Part shown: positions 7,988 to 14,889 of the stretch, piece after piece
Numbering within the stretch: the first letter of the stretch is position 1
How the letters are laid out: each line of letters starts with the position of its first letter
Source of the DNA: an uncultured Ruminococcus sp.
GTDB taxonomy: Bacteria > Bacillota > Clostridia > Oscillospirales > Ruminococcaceae
Direction of reading: 5' to 3'
NCBI GenBank assembly: GCA_937902395.1
Contig: CALGTV010000111.1
Span: forward strand, 1 to 41,178
DNA length: 41,178 nucleotides
Program-made: the position numbers and the translations under genes
The notes under the pieces: generated by a model
What the model saw: only the letters and a program-made list of their open reading frames with translations
Told to the model about the DNA's origin: nothing
The model's database searches: none

Positions 7988-8990
7988 CAGTCAATACCTC
8001 CTCGGCCTCGGGGATTTCAAATTCTCCGCTTTTAATAGCCTCCCAGAGATTTTCAGCGTCTTTTTCTTCCTTGACAAGAGTGTCTATCTGCTTTTCAAGA
8101 TTTCTGAATCCAAGGGAAATAGGGGCAAAGAGTACTGATAAAATTACTATAACGTTTTCTTTACCTGTAGTAATAACAAGTATATACGAAAATGTCGCTA
8201 TGAAAAATCCATAGAAAAATGCATAGTAATTGCGTTTCGGTGCAATTCGTCTGTCTGATATTATATATATAGCGGCAAAAAGCACCATATTCGTAGAAAA
8301 TGTATATTTCAGTGAATCCCACTGATTACTACATACAGGCACGAAAAAAGCAAGAAAAGCTGTTCCGATTACAGTACCTGCAAATGCACCAAAAGATATA
8401 TCGCGACGCAGAATAAGTATTACAGCCGCTACAGCAAGAAGCAATATACTTGCAGCACCCGCAGGACCGCTGACATTCCCCATAAGAATTTCAAAATCGG
8501 TATAGTTCATTCGTCCTGATGTATTGAATCCATGGCTTGCTGAGCTTACAAGATGTTCAGCATTTTCAAATATTCCTGTGTGAACGTGTGGCTGTGAAAA
8601 CATCAGAACCTGACTTTTCCAGGAAGTCAGCAAGAAAACATATGCCGCTGCCGCAGGTGAGAATATCATATTCTTTCTTCCGCCGAATATATTCTTTGCA
8701 ACAAATACAGCAAATACACAGGCAATTGAGGCTATTGTGTAATCCATTACGGTAGGAAGCATAAGACACAATATCAGAGAATCGGAAATGCAAGTCAGGT
8801 CATCGGCTGTAAATTTTCTCTTCATAAGACGCAGTGATATAATTTCCGCAACAAATGAAACAGAAACACATATTCCGCTTAATGCCAGTGTACGAGCACC
8901 ATAGTAAAAATATTCCATTGTTACAAGGGCAAGCAAAGTCAGCATTATGTCAATCCATATAAAACGTTGTGATTTGATTTTATTCTGCAT
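7980..8990 (-). CDS. rnfD: RnfD-like integral membrane subunit with altered flavin motif
   Basis: A 336-residue polytopic protein of the RnfD/NqrB family. In studied members FMN is covalently bound to the last threonine of an S/T-x-A-T motif by ApbE. Here the matching site reads SSAS (149-152), followed by a divergent segment before LMGNVSGPAGAASI, which corresponds to the usual G-x-x-G-E-T-S stretch. The later TDPVT motif reads SDRRIA. The C-terminus has a charged tail (about 300-336). Helix pattern, length and the neighbouring rnfE and rnfA support the assignment. The ATG overlaps the rpe stop by 11 bases. Ser could still be a flavin acceptor; that is inference. Confidence 0.85.
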   Translation of the reverse strand: MQNKIKSQRFIWIDIMLTLLALVTMEYFYYGARTLALSGICVSVSFVAEIISLRLMKRKFTADDLTCISDSLILCLMLPTVMDYTIASIACVFAVFVAKNIFGGRKNMIFSPAAAAYVFLLTSWKSQVLMFSQPHVHTGIFENAEHLVSSASHGFNTSGRMNYTDFEILMGNVSGPAGAASILLLAVAAVILILRRDISFGAFAGTVIGTAFLAFFVPVCSNQWDSLKYTFSTNMVLFAAIYIISDRRIAPKRNYYAFFYGFFIATFSYILVITTGKENVIVILSVLFAPISLGFRNLEKQIDTLVKEEKDAENLWEAIKSGEFEIPEAEEVLTDE

Positions 8991-9657
8991 TTATTATATT
9001 ATCATCCTTTAGCTTTCTTACAGCATCTTCCATGTTTTCAGCGCGGAAAAGATAACTTCCTGATACAAGAATATTTGCTCCTGCTTTTTTTACAATCGGA
9101 GCTGTTTTATCGTCAATACCGCCGTCAACCTGAATATCCAGAGGCATATCTGTCGTTCTGTTTTCATCAGCATATTTCTTTATAATACTGATTTTATCGC
9201 TCATATCCATAAATTTCTGACCGCCGAAGCCCGGTTCTACAGTCATAACGAGAACCATATCTACATCGTTGATATAAGGAAATACAGACTCCGCAGGAGT
9301 ATTCGGTTTTACTGATATAGCAGCTTTTACGTTATTTTTGCGTATTGCTTTTATCGTTTCCGTAACATCGCTTTCACTTTCAACATGAAACGTTATAATA
9401 TCTGCACCTGCTTTTGCAAAATCGTCAATATATTTAAGCGGGTCAGTAATCATAAGGTGAACATCAAGAATACAACTTGTTTTGCCCTTCATGCTGCTTA
9501 GCAATGGCATGCCAAAAGTAATATTCCTAACAAACACTCCGTCCATAACGTCATAATGTATCATTTCAGCCCCTGAGGCTTCAACCTTTTTTATTTCGTC
9601 ACCAAAACAAAGTGGGTCTGCACTTAAAATTGAAACTGACACTTCTGTACCAAACAT
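8980..9657 (-). CDS. rpe: Ribulose-phosphate 3-epimerase
   Basis: A TIM-barrel enzyme that interconverts ribulose 5-phosphate and xylulose 5-phosphate in the pentose phosphate pathway. Family motifs are all present: VSILSAD near the N-terminus, HYDVMDGVFVRNITFG (catalytic Asp), LDVHLMITDP, VMTVEPGFGGQKF and the second catalytic Asp in IQVDGGID. The length of 225 residues is standard. It is the first gene behind a good sigma-A-type promoter at 9687-9715 and overlaps the rnfD-like gene. A pentose-phosphate enzyme leading a Rnf-like module is unexpected, since rpe in Firmicutes often sits with rsgA and the prkC/prpC pair. Confidence 0.96.
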   Translation of the reverse strand: MFGTEVSVSILSADPLCFGDEIKKVEASGAEMIHYDVMDGVFVRNITFGMPLLSSMKGKTSCILDVHLMITDPLKYIDDFAKAGADIITFHVESESDVTETIKAIRKNNVKAAISVKPNTPAESVFPYINDVDMVLVMTVEPGFGGQKFMDMSDKISIIKKYADENRTTDMPLDIQVDGGIDDKTAPIVKKAGANILVSGSYLFRAENMEDAVRKLKDDNIINAE

Positions 9658-9686
9658 TTAATCATCCCTTTACGCATTATATATTA

Positions 9687-9715
9687 ATTATATAATATTT
9701 CAGGCTCAACGTCAA
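9687..9715 (-). promoter_or_regulatory. Sigma-A-type promoter for rpe-rnfDEA
   Basis: On the minus strand TTGACG (9715-9710) and TATAAT (9692-9687) are separated by exactly 17 bases. The predicted start site lies about 25 bases before the rpe ATG. Confidence 0.85.
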
Positions 9716-9815
9716 TACATTTTAATTGATTTTTTGATTTACTTTTCTCATTTTTGAAATTTTATGCTATTCAAGAATATTTTTGGAAAAAAACTGAAAA
9801 AATTTCAAAAATCTC

Positions 9816-9844
9816 TTTACAAATCAACTTATTTGTGTTATAAT
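9816..9844 (+). promoter_or_regulatory. Sigma-A-type promoter for rpsO
   Basis: TTTACA (9816-9821) and TATAAT (9839-9844) are separated by 17 bases. This leaves a leader of about 80 bases before the rpsO start. S15 represses its own mRNA through leader structures in several bacteria; no matching fold was established here. Confidence 0.85.
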
Positions 9845-9931
9845 ATATACACCGTGTACTTGGAGAAAGGCTTGTCCTCAATTATCACCTTACTCTACGT
9901 TAGCGGAATATATTTTAATGAGGTGCTTTCA

Positions 9932-10198
9932 ATGTTACTGAAAGAAGAAAAAACAGCCGTTATTGAGGCTAACAGAACTAGCGCAAACGACACAGGATCT
10001 CCTGAGGTTCAGGTTGCTATTCTCACAAAGAGAATCAATGATCTTAACGCTCATCTCAAGATCCACAAGAACGATCATCACTCCAGAAGAGGTCTGCTTA
10101 AGATGGTAGGTCACAGACGTAACCTCCTTGCTTACCTCAAGAAGAAGGATATCAACAGATACCGTGCTATCGTTGAGAAGCTCGGTCTCCGTAAGTAA
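9932..10198 (+). CDS. rpsO: 30S ribosomal protein S15
   Basis: An 88-residue primary 16S rRNA-binding protein of the small subunit platform. The sequence is typical along its whole length (GSPEVQVAILTKRINDL, HKNDHHSRRGLL, GHRRNLLAYLKKKD, YRAIVEKLGLRK). The ATG at 9932 has a GAGGTG site; a longer in-frame extension from 9764 would cross the promoter and is rejected. It has its own promoter and is followed by a hairpin at 10210-10236. As in many bacteria rpsO lies upstream of pnp, but here a small membrane protein gene lies between them. Confidence 0.98.
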   Translation: MLLKEEKTAVIEANRTSANDTGSPEVQVAILTKRINDLNAHLKIHKNDHHSRRGLLKMVGHRRNLLAYLKKKDINRYRAIVEKLGLRK

Positions 10199-10209
10199 TC
10201 ACGTTTGCG

Positions 10210-10240
10210 AAGGCAGAGGGTTCACCCTTCTGCCTTTATG
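10210..10240 (+). terminator. Probable rpsO terminator
   Basis: AAGGCAGAGGG and CCCTTCTGCCTT form an 11-bp stem with one bulged base and a 4-base loop. The following T-tract is short (TTTATGTCT), so termination may be partial and allow read-through to the next gene. Confidence 0.7.
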
Positions 10241-10301
10241 TCTAAATATAAATAAAGATAATCTGGCGCTATATTTTTTGGGGCAATAAGGGGAAATTAA
10301 T

Positions 10302-10838
10302 ATGAAAAAAATTTTAGCTATACTTGGCACTATAATTACAATTGCAGTCTGTGGATTAATTATTTATGCTATGATTTCTGAAAATATCGTTGACCTCACA
10401 GACACTTCCGACTGGCATTATGTCACACACAGCGATTTTGAGGCGAAATTGCCTAAAGCGCTTGAATCAAGCGATAATCTTTATTACACTTCAACAGGCA
10501 GTGAACAAATTGCCTGCTATAGCTATGAGGATATGGTATTCAGCGTCGCTACTCTCTCCATGAGTTCTGATCTGATAGAAAAATTAAACCTTGAAAAATA
10601 TATCAGCAATTTGGAAATTAATGGTGAAAAGCTTGAACCGATTGAATTGAACGGCGGTTACTATTACACAAGAACAAGAAATTCTTCAGCCGATAAAACC
10701 AATGATATATTTCAGGCTGAGGCACTTTTTAAAGGCAAAAATAAGGTTTACAATGTTATTGTGTACTGTCCTATGGAAGATAAAGCAAAGTATGAAGAAT
10801 CCATGCAAAAATGGATAGAAAGCTTTACTCTCAGATAA
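10302..10838 (+). CDS. Small membrane-anchored or secreted protein of unknown function
   Basis: A 178-residue protein with an N-terminal hydrophobic segment (about residues 3-25), preceded by two lysines, and an extracytoplasmic domain. There is no lipobox. The rest is a mixed alpha/beta domain with several tyrosine-rich strands (GGYYYTRTRN, NKVYNVIVYC) and a C-terminal helix ending KWIESFTLR. The pattern is reminiscent of small PsbP/Mog1-like surface domains, but I cannot assign it. AAGGGG precedes the ATG at normal spacing. It lies between rpsO and pnp, where it may be reached by read-through from rpsO. Confidence 0.75.
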   Translation: MKKILAILGTIITIAVCGLIIYAMISENIVDLTDTSDWHYVTHSDFEAKLPKALESSDNLYYTSTGSEQIACYSYEDMVFSVATLSMSSDLIEKLNLEKYISNLEINGEKLEPIELNGGYYYTRTRNSSADKTNDIFQAEALFKGKNKVYNVIVYCPMEDKAKYEESMQKWIESFTLR

Positions 10839-10873
10839 TCCCTGTTTTGTAATAAACGGGTATCATAATTATA

Positions 10874-10933
10874 CGGCTTTTAGCATTAAACTGTACGTCA
10901 TTGCATATGACGCAGAGTTTATTGCTAAAGCCG
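10874..10933 (+). promoter_or_regulatory. Long leader hairpin of pnp
   Basis: A 60-base near-perfect inverted repeat. The 5' arm begins CGGCTTTTAGCA and the 3' arm ends TGCTAAAGCCG. About 27 base pairs form, with one bulge, three mismatches and a small loop. It ends 32 bases before the pnp ATG and no T-tract follows closely, so it is not a typical terminator. In E. coli a long pnp leader stem is cut by RNase III and then used by PNPase for autoregulation. The position here suggests the same logic, by inference. Confidence 0.8.
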
Positions 10934-10965
10934 AAAATATTTAATTTTTTAGGAGGCATAAAAGA

Positions 10966-13074
10966 ATGTTTGAAAATTACAGAACTTTTGAAACCACTTA
11001 CGCAGGCAGACCTATCGTAGTTGAAACAGGCAAGACTTGCGGACTTTCCAATGGCTCATGCTGGGTACGCTACGGCGAAACTGTTGTTATGGCTAACGTT
11101 ACTGCAAGCGCTAAACCCAGAGAGGGCGTTGATTTCTTTCCTCTTTCTGTTGACTATGAGGAAAGACTTTACTCTGTAGGTAAAATCCCTGGTTCTTTTA
11201 CAAAGAGAGAGGGTAAACCAAGCGAAAAGGCAATTCTCACTTCACGCTGCGTTGACAGACCTATTCGTCCCCTCTTCCCCAAGGATATGCGTAACGATGT
11301 TTCCGTTGTTATGACAGTTCTTGCTGTTGAGCCTGACAATTCACCTGAAATCGCAGGTATGATTGCTACATCCATTGCTATTTCTATTTCAGATATTCCT
11401 TGGAATGGCCCTGTTGCAAGCATCAATGTAGGTCTTGTAGACGGTGAAATTGTTCTCAATCCTACACTGGAGCAGAGAGCTAAGACAGACCTCGTTCTTA
11501 CAGTTGCAGGTTCTGCTGAAAAAATCGTTATGATTGAAGCAGGCGCTAACGAAGTTCCTGAGGACAAGATGCTTGAATGTATCCTCACAGGTCATGAGGA
11601 AATCAAGAAAATGGTTGCTTTCATCGACGATATCCGCAAGGAAATCGGTAAGCCCAAGTTCACATTCGAATCAATGGATGTTGATCACGATATGTTCGAT
11701 GCTATCGAAGCTTTTGCAGCTGACCGTGTGAAAGTAGCTCTTGATACAAACGATAAGACAGTTCGTGATGCAAGACTTGCTCCCATTATCGACGATATCC
11801 ACGCTAAATTCGATGAAGTATATCCTGAAAAAATTGCTATGATCGACGAGTGCATCTACAAACTCCAGAAGAAGATTGTTCGTGCATGGCTCTACGAGGG
11901 CAAGCGTGTTGACGGCAGAGGCATTGACGAAATTCGTCCTCTCGCTGCTGAGGCAGGAGTTCTCCCCCGTGTTCACGGTTCAGGTCTTTTCACAAGAGGT
12001 CAGACACAGGTTCTCACTGTTGCTACTCTCGGTCCTGTAAGTGACGCTCAGAGAATTGACGGTCTTGACGAGGAAGATACTAAGAGATATATGCACCAGT
12101 ACAACTTCCCAAGCTATTCTGTAGGCGAGACAAAGCCCAGCAGAGGTCCCGGTCGTCGCGAAATCGGTCACGGTGCACTTGCTGAAAGAGCACTTGCTCC
12201 TGTTATCCCCTCTGTTGAGGAATTCCCCTATTCTCTCAGACTTGTTTCAGAAGTTCTTTCGTCTAACGGTTCTACTTCACAGGGTTCAATCTGTGGTTCT
12301 ACACTTGCGCTTATGGATGCAGGCGTTCCGATTAAGGCTCCTGTTGCAGGTATCTCCTGTGGTCTTATCACCGACAGTGATGACTTCATGACAATGGTTG
12401 ATATTCAGGGTCTTGAGGACTTCTTCGGCGATATGGACTTCAAGGTTGGCGGTACACACAACGGTATTACTGCTATTCAGGTTGATATCAAGGTTGACGG
12501 TCTAACTCCTGCTATCATCAAGGAAGCATTTGAAAAGACACGAAAAGCTCGTCTTTATATCCTTGACGAGATTATGCTCAAGGCTATCCCTGCACCACGT
12601 TCAGAGGTAAGAGAGTACGCTCCAAAGATGCTCCAGACTAAAGTTCCTGTTGATAAGATTCGTGAAGTTATCGGTCAGGGCGGTAAAGTTATCCAGAAGA
12701 TTTCTGCTGACTGCAACGTTAAGATCGACATTAACGACGAAGGAAATGTATTCATCAGCGGTATCAATGGCAACGACGCTAAGAAAGCTCTTCAGATTGT
12801 TGATACAATCGCAAACGGTCCCGAGGTTGGCGCTATCTACAGAGGTAAGGTAGTTCGTATTATGGAATTCGGTGCATTTGTAGAAATCGTTCCCGGTATG
12901 GACGGACTTGTTCACATCTCTAAGCTTGATAAATCAAGAGTTGAAAAGGTTGAGGATATTGTATCTATCGGCGATGAAATTGTTGTAAAGGTAACAGAAA
13001 TTGACCGTCAGGGCAGAATTAATCTCTCCCGTAAGGACGCTCTTGCTGATATTGAGGCTAAGAGAAATTCTTAA
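10966..13074 (+). CDS. pnp: Polynucleotide phosphorylase
   Basis: A phosphorolytic 3'-to-5' exoribonuclease, a trimer central to mRNA decay. The order is RNase PH domain 1 (about 10-145), helical domain, RNase PH domain 2 (about 320-470, with GPGRREIGHGALAERAL), KH domain (about 555-610, IREVIGQGGKVIQKI) and S1 domain (about 620-690, GAIYRGKVVRIMEFGAFVEI). The 702 residues match the family. An AGGAGG site precedes the ATG. Codon use is biased towards C-ending and CTC/CGT codons compared with the small neighbouring genes, as expected for a well-expressed gene. Probably autoregulated through the hairpin at 10874-10933. Confidence 0.98.
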   Translation: MFENYRTFETTYAGRPIVVETGKTCGLSNGSCWVRYGETVVMANVTASAKPREGVDFFPLSVDYEERLYSVGKIPGSFTKREGKPSEKAILTSRCVDRPIRPLFPKDMRNDVSVVMTVLAVEPDNSPEIAGMIATSIAISISDIPWNGPVASINVGLVDGEIVLNPTLEQRAKTDLVLTVAGSAEKIVMIEAGANEVPEDKMLECILTGHEEIKKMVAFIDDIRKEIGKPKFTFESMDVDHDMFDAIEAFAADRVKVALDTNDKTVRDARLAPIIDDIHAKFDEVYPEKIAMIDECIYKLQKKIVRAWLYEGKRVDGRGIDEIRPLAAEAGVLPRVHGSGLFTRGQTQVLTVATLGPVSDAQRIDGLDEEDTKRYMHQYNFPSYSVGETKPSRGPGRREIGHGALAERALAPVIPSVEEFPYSLRLVSEVLSSNGSTSQGSICGSTLALMDAGVPIKAPVAGISCGLITDSDDFMTMVDIQGLEDFFGDMDFKVGGTHNGITAIQVDIKVDGLTPAIIKEAFEKTRKARLYILDEIMLKAIPAPRSEVREYAPKMLQTKVPVDKIREVIGQGGKVIQKISADCNVKIDINDEGNVFISGINGNDAKKALQIVDTIANGPEVGAIYRGKVVRIMEFGAFVEIVPGMDGLVHISKLDKSRVEKVEDIVSIGDEIVVKVTEIDRQGRINLSRKDALADIEAKRNS

Positions 13075-13094
13075 GATTTCATAAGATAACAATT

Positions 13095-13125
13095 CGGCAG
13101 CCCACTTAGGCTGCCGTTATTGCTA
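13095..13125 (+). terminator. pnp terminator
   Basis: An 8-bp perfect GC-rich stem (CGGCAGCC / GGCTGCCG) with a 6-base loop is followed by a T-rich stretch, 20 bases after the pnp stop. Confidence 0.8.
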
Positions 13126-13161
13126 TTATTATCTCACAATTTAATATCATAAGGAGAAAAA

Positions 13162-13611
13162 ATGACACCTGAACAAAATGAAAAACTGATGCAGCTAAAA
13201 GCTGTACAGCAGCAGAAAATGAAAGATAAAAAAATTTCAGATACGAAAAATTTTATAGCTGACAATATTTATGATTTTGATTCTAAATACAGATTTGCCA
13301 ATCAAGATGAAACAAGTCAGATATCTCAAATATTAATGTTAAACGGTGTTTCATACTTGAATTACAAAACATCAGATTATTCTACTCTTGCGGTTTCACC
13401 CGCCGTAGATGCACAAAAGGTCTGGATTTGTTTTTTATCAGGCAGTGAAGAAATGCTGGATATTTTTGTACTGGGGAATCTTTCTGATTTCTTGGCAGAC
13501 TGTGATGACTGGGATTTCATTTCTTCTAATATACTTCTTGTTAATGAAGAAATGTCGGGGATAATTACCTTTAATAACGGAGAATTGCAGGTAAAAAATT
13601 ATGAGACATGA
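13162..13611 (+). CDS. Small soluble protein of unknown function
   Basis: A 149-residue acidic protein with no signal peptide or membrane segment. The N-terminus is a charged, Gln/Lys-rich helix (about 1-30), followed by a mixed alpha/beta region with ILMLNGVSYLNYK and DIFVLGNLSDFLADC. I do not recognise the family. AAGGAG lies seven bases before the ATG. The stop overlaps the next start by 11 bases, so the two products are probably made together. The size, acidity and arrangement in a run of three unrelated small genes resemble immunity-gene clusters, but no toxin gene is present in the window. Confidence 0.75.
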   Translation: MTPEQNEKLMQLKAVQQQKMKDKKISDTKNFIADNIYDFDSKYRFANQDETSQISQILMLNGVSYLNYKTSDYSTLAVSPAVDAQKVWICFLSGSEEMLDIFVLGNLSDFLADCDDWDFISSNILLVNEEMSGIITFNNGELQVKNYET

Positions 13612-14167
13612 TGTTTGTTTGAATATACATTACTCTGCTCCTAAGGAAATATGGGATAAAATAGATGTTGTTTATCGCTCTATGCCCTATTGGTGTAACG
13701 ACAATTATCCCCACTGGGTTGATGATAATATTGATATTTCCGCATCCGTCGAACCGAGTGGAATACAGATATACGGCGAAATGCCGGAAGAATTGTGGGA
13801 TTCGTGGTACGAAACTCTGAAAAAAAGATTGTCCGAAGCACTGGGGTATGAAATCGGCGAACCTGAAAATGCCTATAAATTTAAATTCTGGGAGCCTTTC
13901 TGCAAAAACTATTCTGATATTAAAACATTTGACAATAGACAGATTATTTTTAACGATCATTCAACTTTTGACTGGGATTTGTTTGAATACGGTGAACGGG
14001 ACGTTACCGCGAATCCACCCTTTTTTGCTTTCAAATCCCCTTTGATAGAGCTGAGAATATATTTCAATGAGGCTGAAAAATTCCCCAAAAAGAAAAGGAT
14101 TCGTCTTTTTAAGGATTTTCAACGAGAACTGTTAAACCTTGGAATCACAACGCTTGATTTGTCGTGA
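13601..14167 (+). CDS. Small soluble protein of unknown function, immunity-like in size
   Basis: A 188-residue protein rich in aromatic and acidic residues, with no signal peptide. Notable stretches are SMPYWCNDNYPHWVDDN, SVEPSGIQIYGEMPEELW, and a helix WDSWYETLKKRLSEALGYEIG. A strand-rich tail follows with a basic segment (KFPKKKRIRLFKDFQREL). I cannot assign a family with confidence. It overlaps the preceding gene by 11 bases, and its stop lies 16 bases before the next start. Its AT-rich, less biased codon use differs from pnp upstream, which fits accessory genes. Confidence 0.75.
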   Translation: MRHDVCLNIHYSAPKEIWDKIDVVYRSMPYWCNDNYPHWVDDNIDISASVEPSGIQIYGEMPEELWDSWYETLKKRLSEALGYEIGEPENAYKFKFWEPFCKNYSDIKTFDNRQIIFNDHSTFDWDLFEYGERDVTANPPFFAFKSPLIELRIYFNEAEKFPKKKRIRLFKDFQRELLNLGITTLDLS

Positions 14168-14183
14168 ATATTTTGGAGGGAAT

Positions 14184-14606
14184 ATGGAAGAATTACTTGC
14201 TTGCGTTTATTTGATTGAGGAGGGACTTGAATCAGAAACGCTATATGAAAACAAATTAAACGAATTATTTGCTGCAACCCCATACTGTGATGATTTATTT
14301 AAATTAGAGCTTTTAAGCGACAACATCAAAGAAAGTATTGTCTACATTAAGACACATATAGATTATTCTGCTATGAACAGACAGATATTCGGAAAAACAC
14401 TGATGACATTGCTCAAACCAATTTACGCTTCAATGGATATTGAAACGTTCGGCTGCCATATGTTTTCACTTTGGGAAAGTTTGGCAGGAAATTTGCAAGA
14501 TGAAGAACCTTTTTCCATTCTCAGTTATGCAGACAATTCCGAAATCACAAATGACAGAGCTAAACTAAAAAATTCATATGAAAAAATGCTGTCATTCTAT
14601 GATTGA
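14184..14606 (+). CDS. Small acidic soluble protein of unknown function
   Basis: A 140-residue acidic, mostly helical protein with no signal peptide. A TTTTGGAGGG site lies just before the ATG at 14184; an in-frame start at 14139 would lie inside the previous gene and lacks such a site. It contains a helix-rich core (MNRQIFGKTLMTLLKPIY) and a WESLAGNL segment. I do not recognise the family. It is the last of three tightly packed genes ended by the terminator at 14651-14692. Confidence 0.75.
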   Translation: MEELLACVYLIEEGLESETLYENKLNELFAATPYCDDLFKLELLSDNIKESIVYIKTHIDYSAMNRQIFGKTLMTLLKPIYASMDIETFGCHMFSLWESLAGNLQDEEPFSILSYADNSEITNDRAKLKNSYEKMLSFYD

Positions 14607-14650
14607 AGCTGATTTTGTAGCGATTTTGACTTATATTTTTAAAAAATAAA

Positions 14651-14692
14651 AAAACCGACAATTAGAGCTTTTACGCTGTAATTGTCGGTTTT
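14651..14692. terminator. Bidirectional terminator
   Basis: A perfect 14-bp stem (AAAACCGACAATTA / TAATTGTCGGTTTT) with a 14-base loop. The A-run on one side and T-run on the other let it serve both the plus-strand trio and the minus-strand phenylalanyl-tRNA synthetase operon. Confidence 0.92.
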
Positions 14693-14694
14693 AA

Positions 14695-14886
14695 TTATTT
14701 ATTATTATTCTTTTTCTTTCCAATAAAATATACTATGAAAAGAAGAATAGTCAAAATAATTTGTATAATAAGGAATATTGCTGAATTTTTTCCATTATTC
14801 AGAAATATCTTAACAGATAGATTTATAATAGTTAAAAAACAAAGTGCAATTTCCATAAGCAGAATTTTCTTATCTCTTTCCCACAT
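14695..14886 (-). CDS. Small two-helix membrane protein
   Basis: A 63-residue protein with two hydrophobic segments (about 8-28 and 35-56) separated by a short polar loop (NNGKNS), and a basic C-terminus (KKKNNNK). Its ATG lies just after the pheT stop, so it could be translated by coupling; no strong ribosome-binding site is visible. Its stop lies at the edge of the bidirectional terminator. The composition is that of a real membrane protein, and it fits the other small membrane proteins in this operon. I do not recognise a family. Confidence 0.6.
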   Translation of the reverse strand: MWERDKKILLMEIALCFLTIINLSVKIFLNNGKNSAIFLIIQIILTILLFIVYFIGKKKNNNK

Positions 14887-14889
14887 AAA

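Noticed and set aside
10874..10933. Long hairpin as a simple terminator of the upstream gene
   Set aside because: No T-run follows the stem directly, the stem is far longer than usual terminators, and it lies within the pnp leader. Some termination cannot be excluded.
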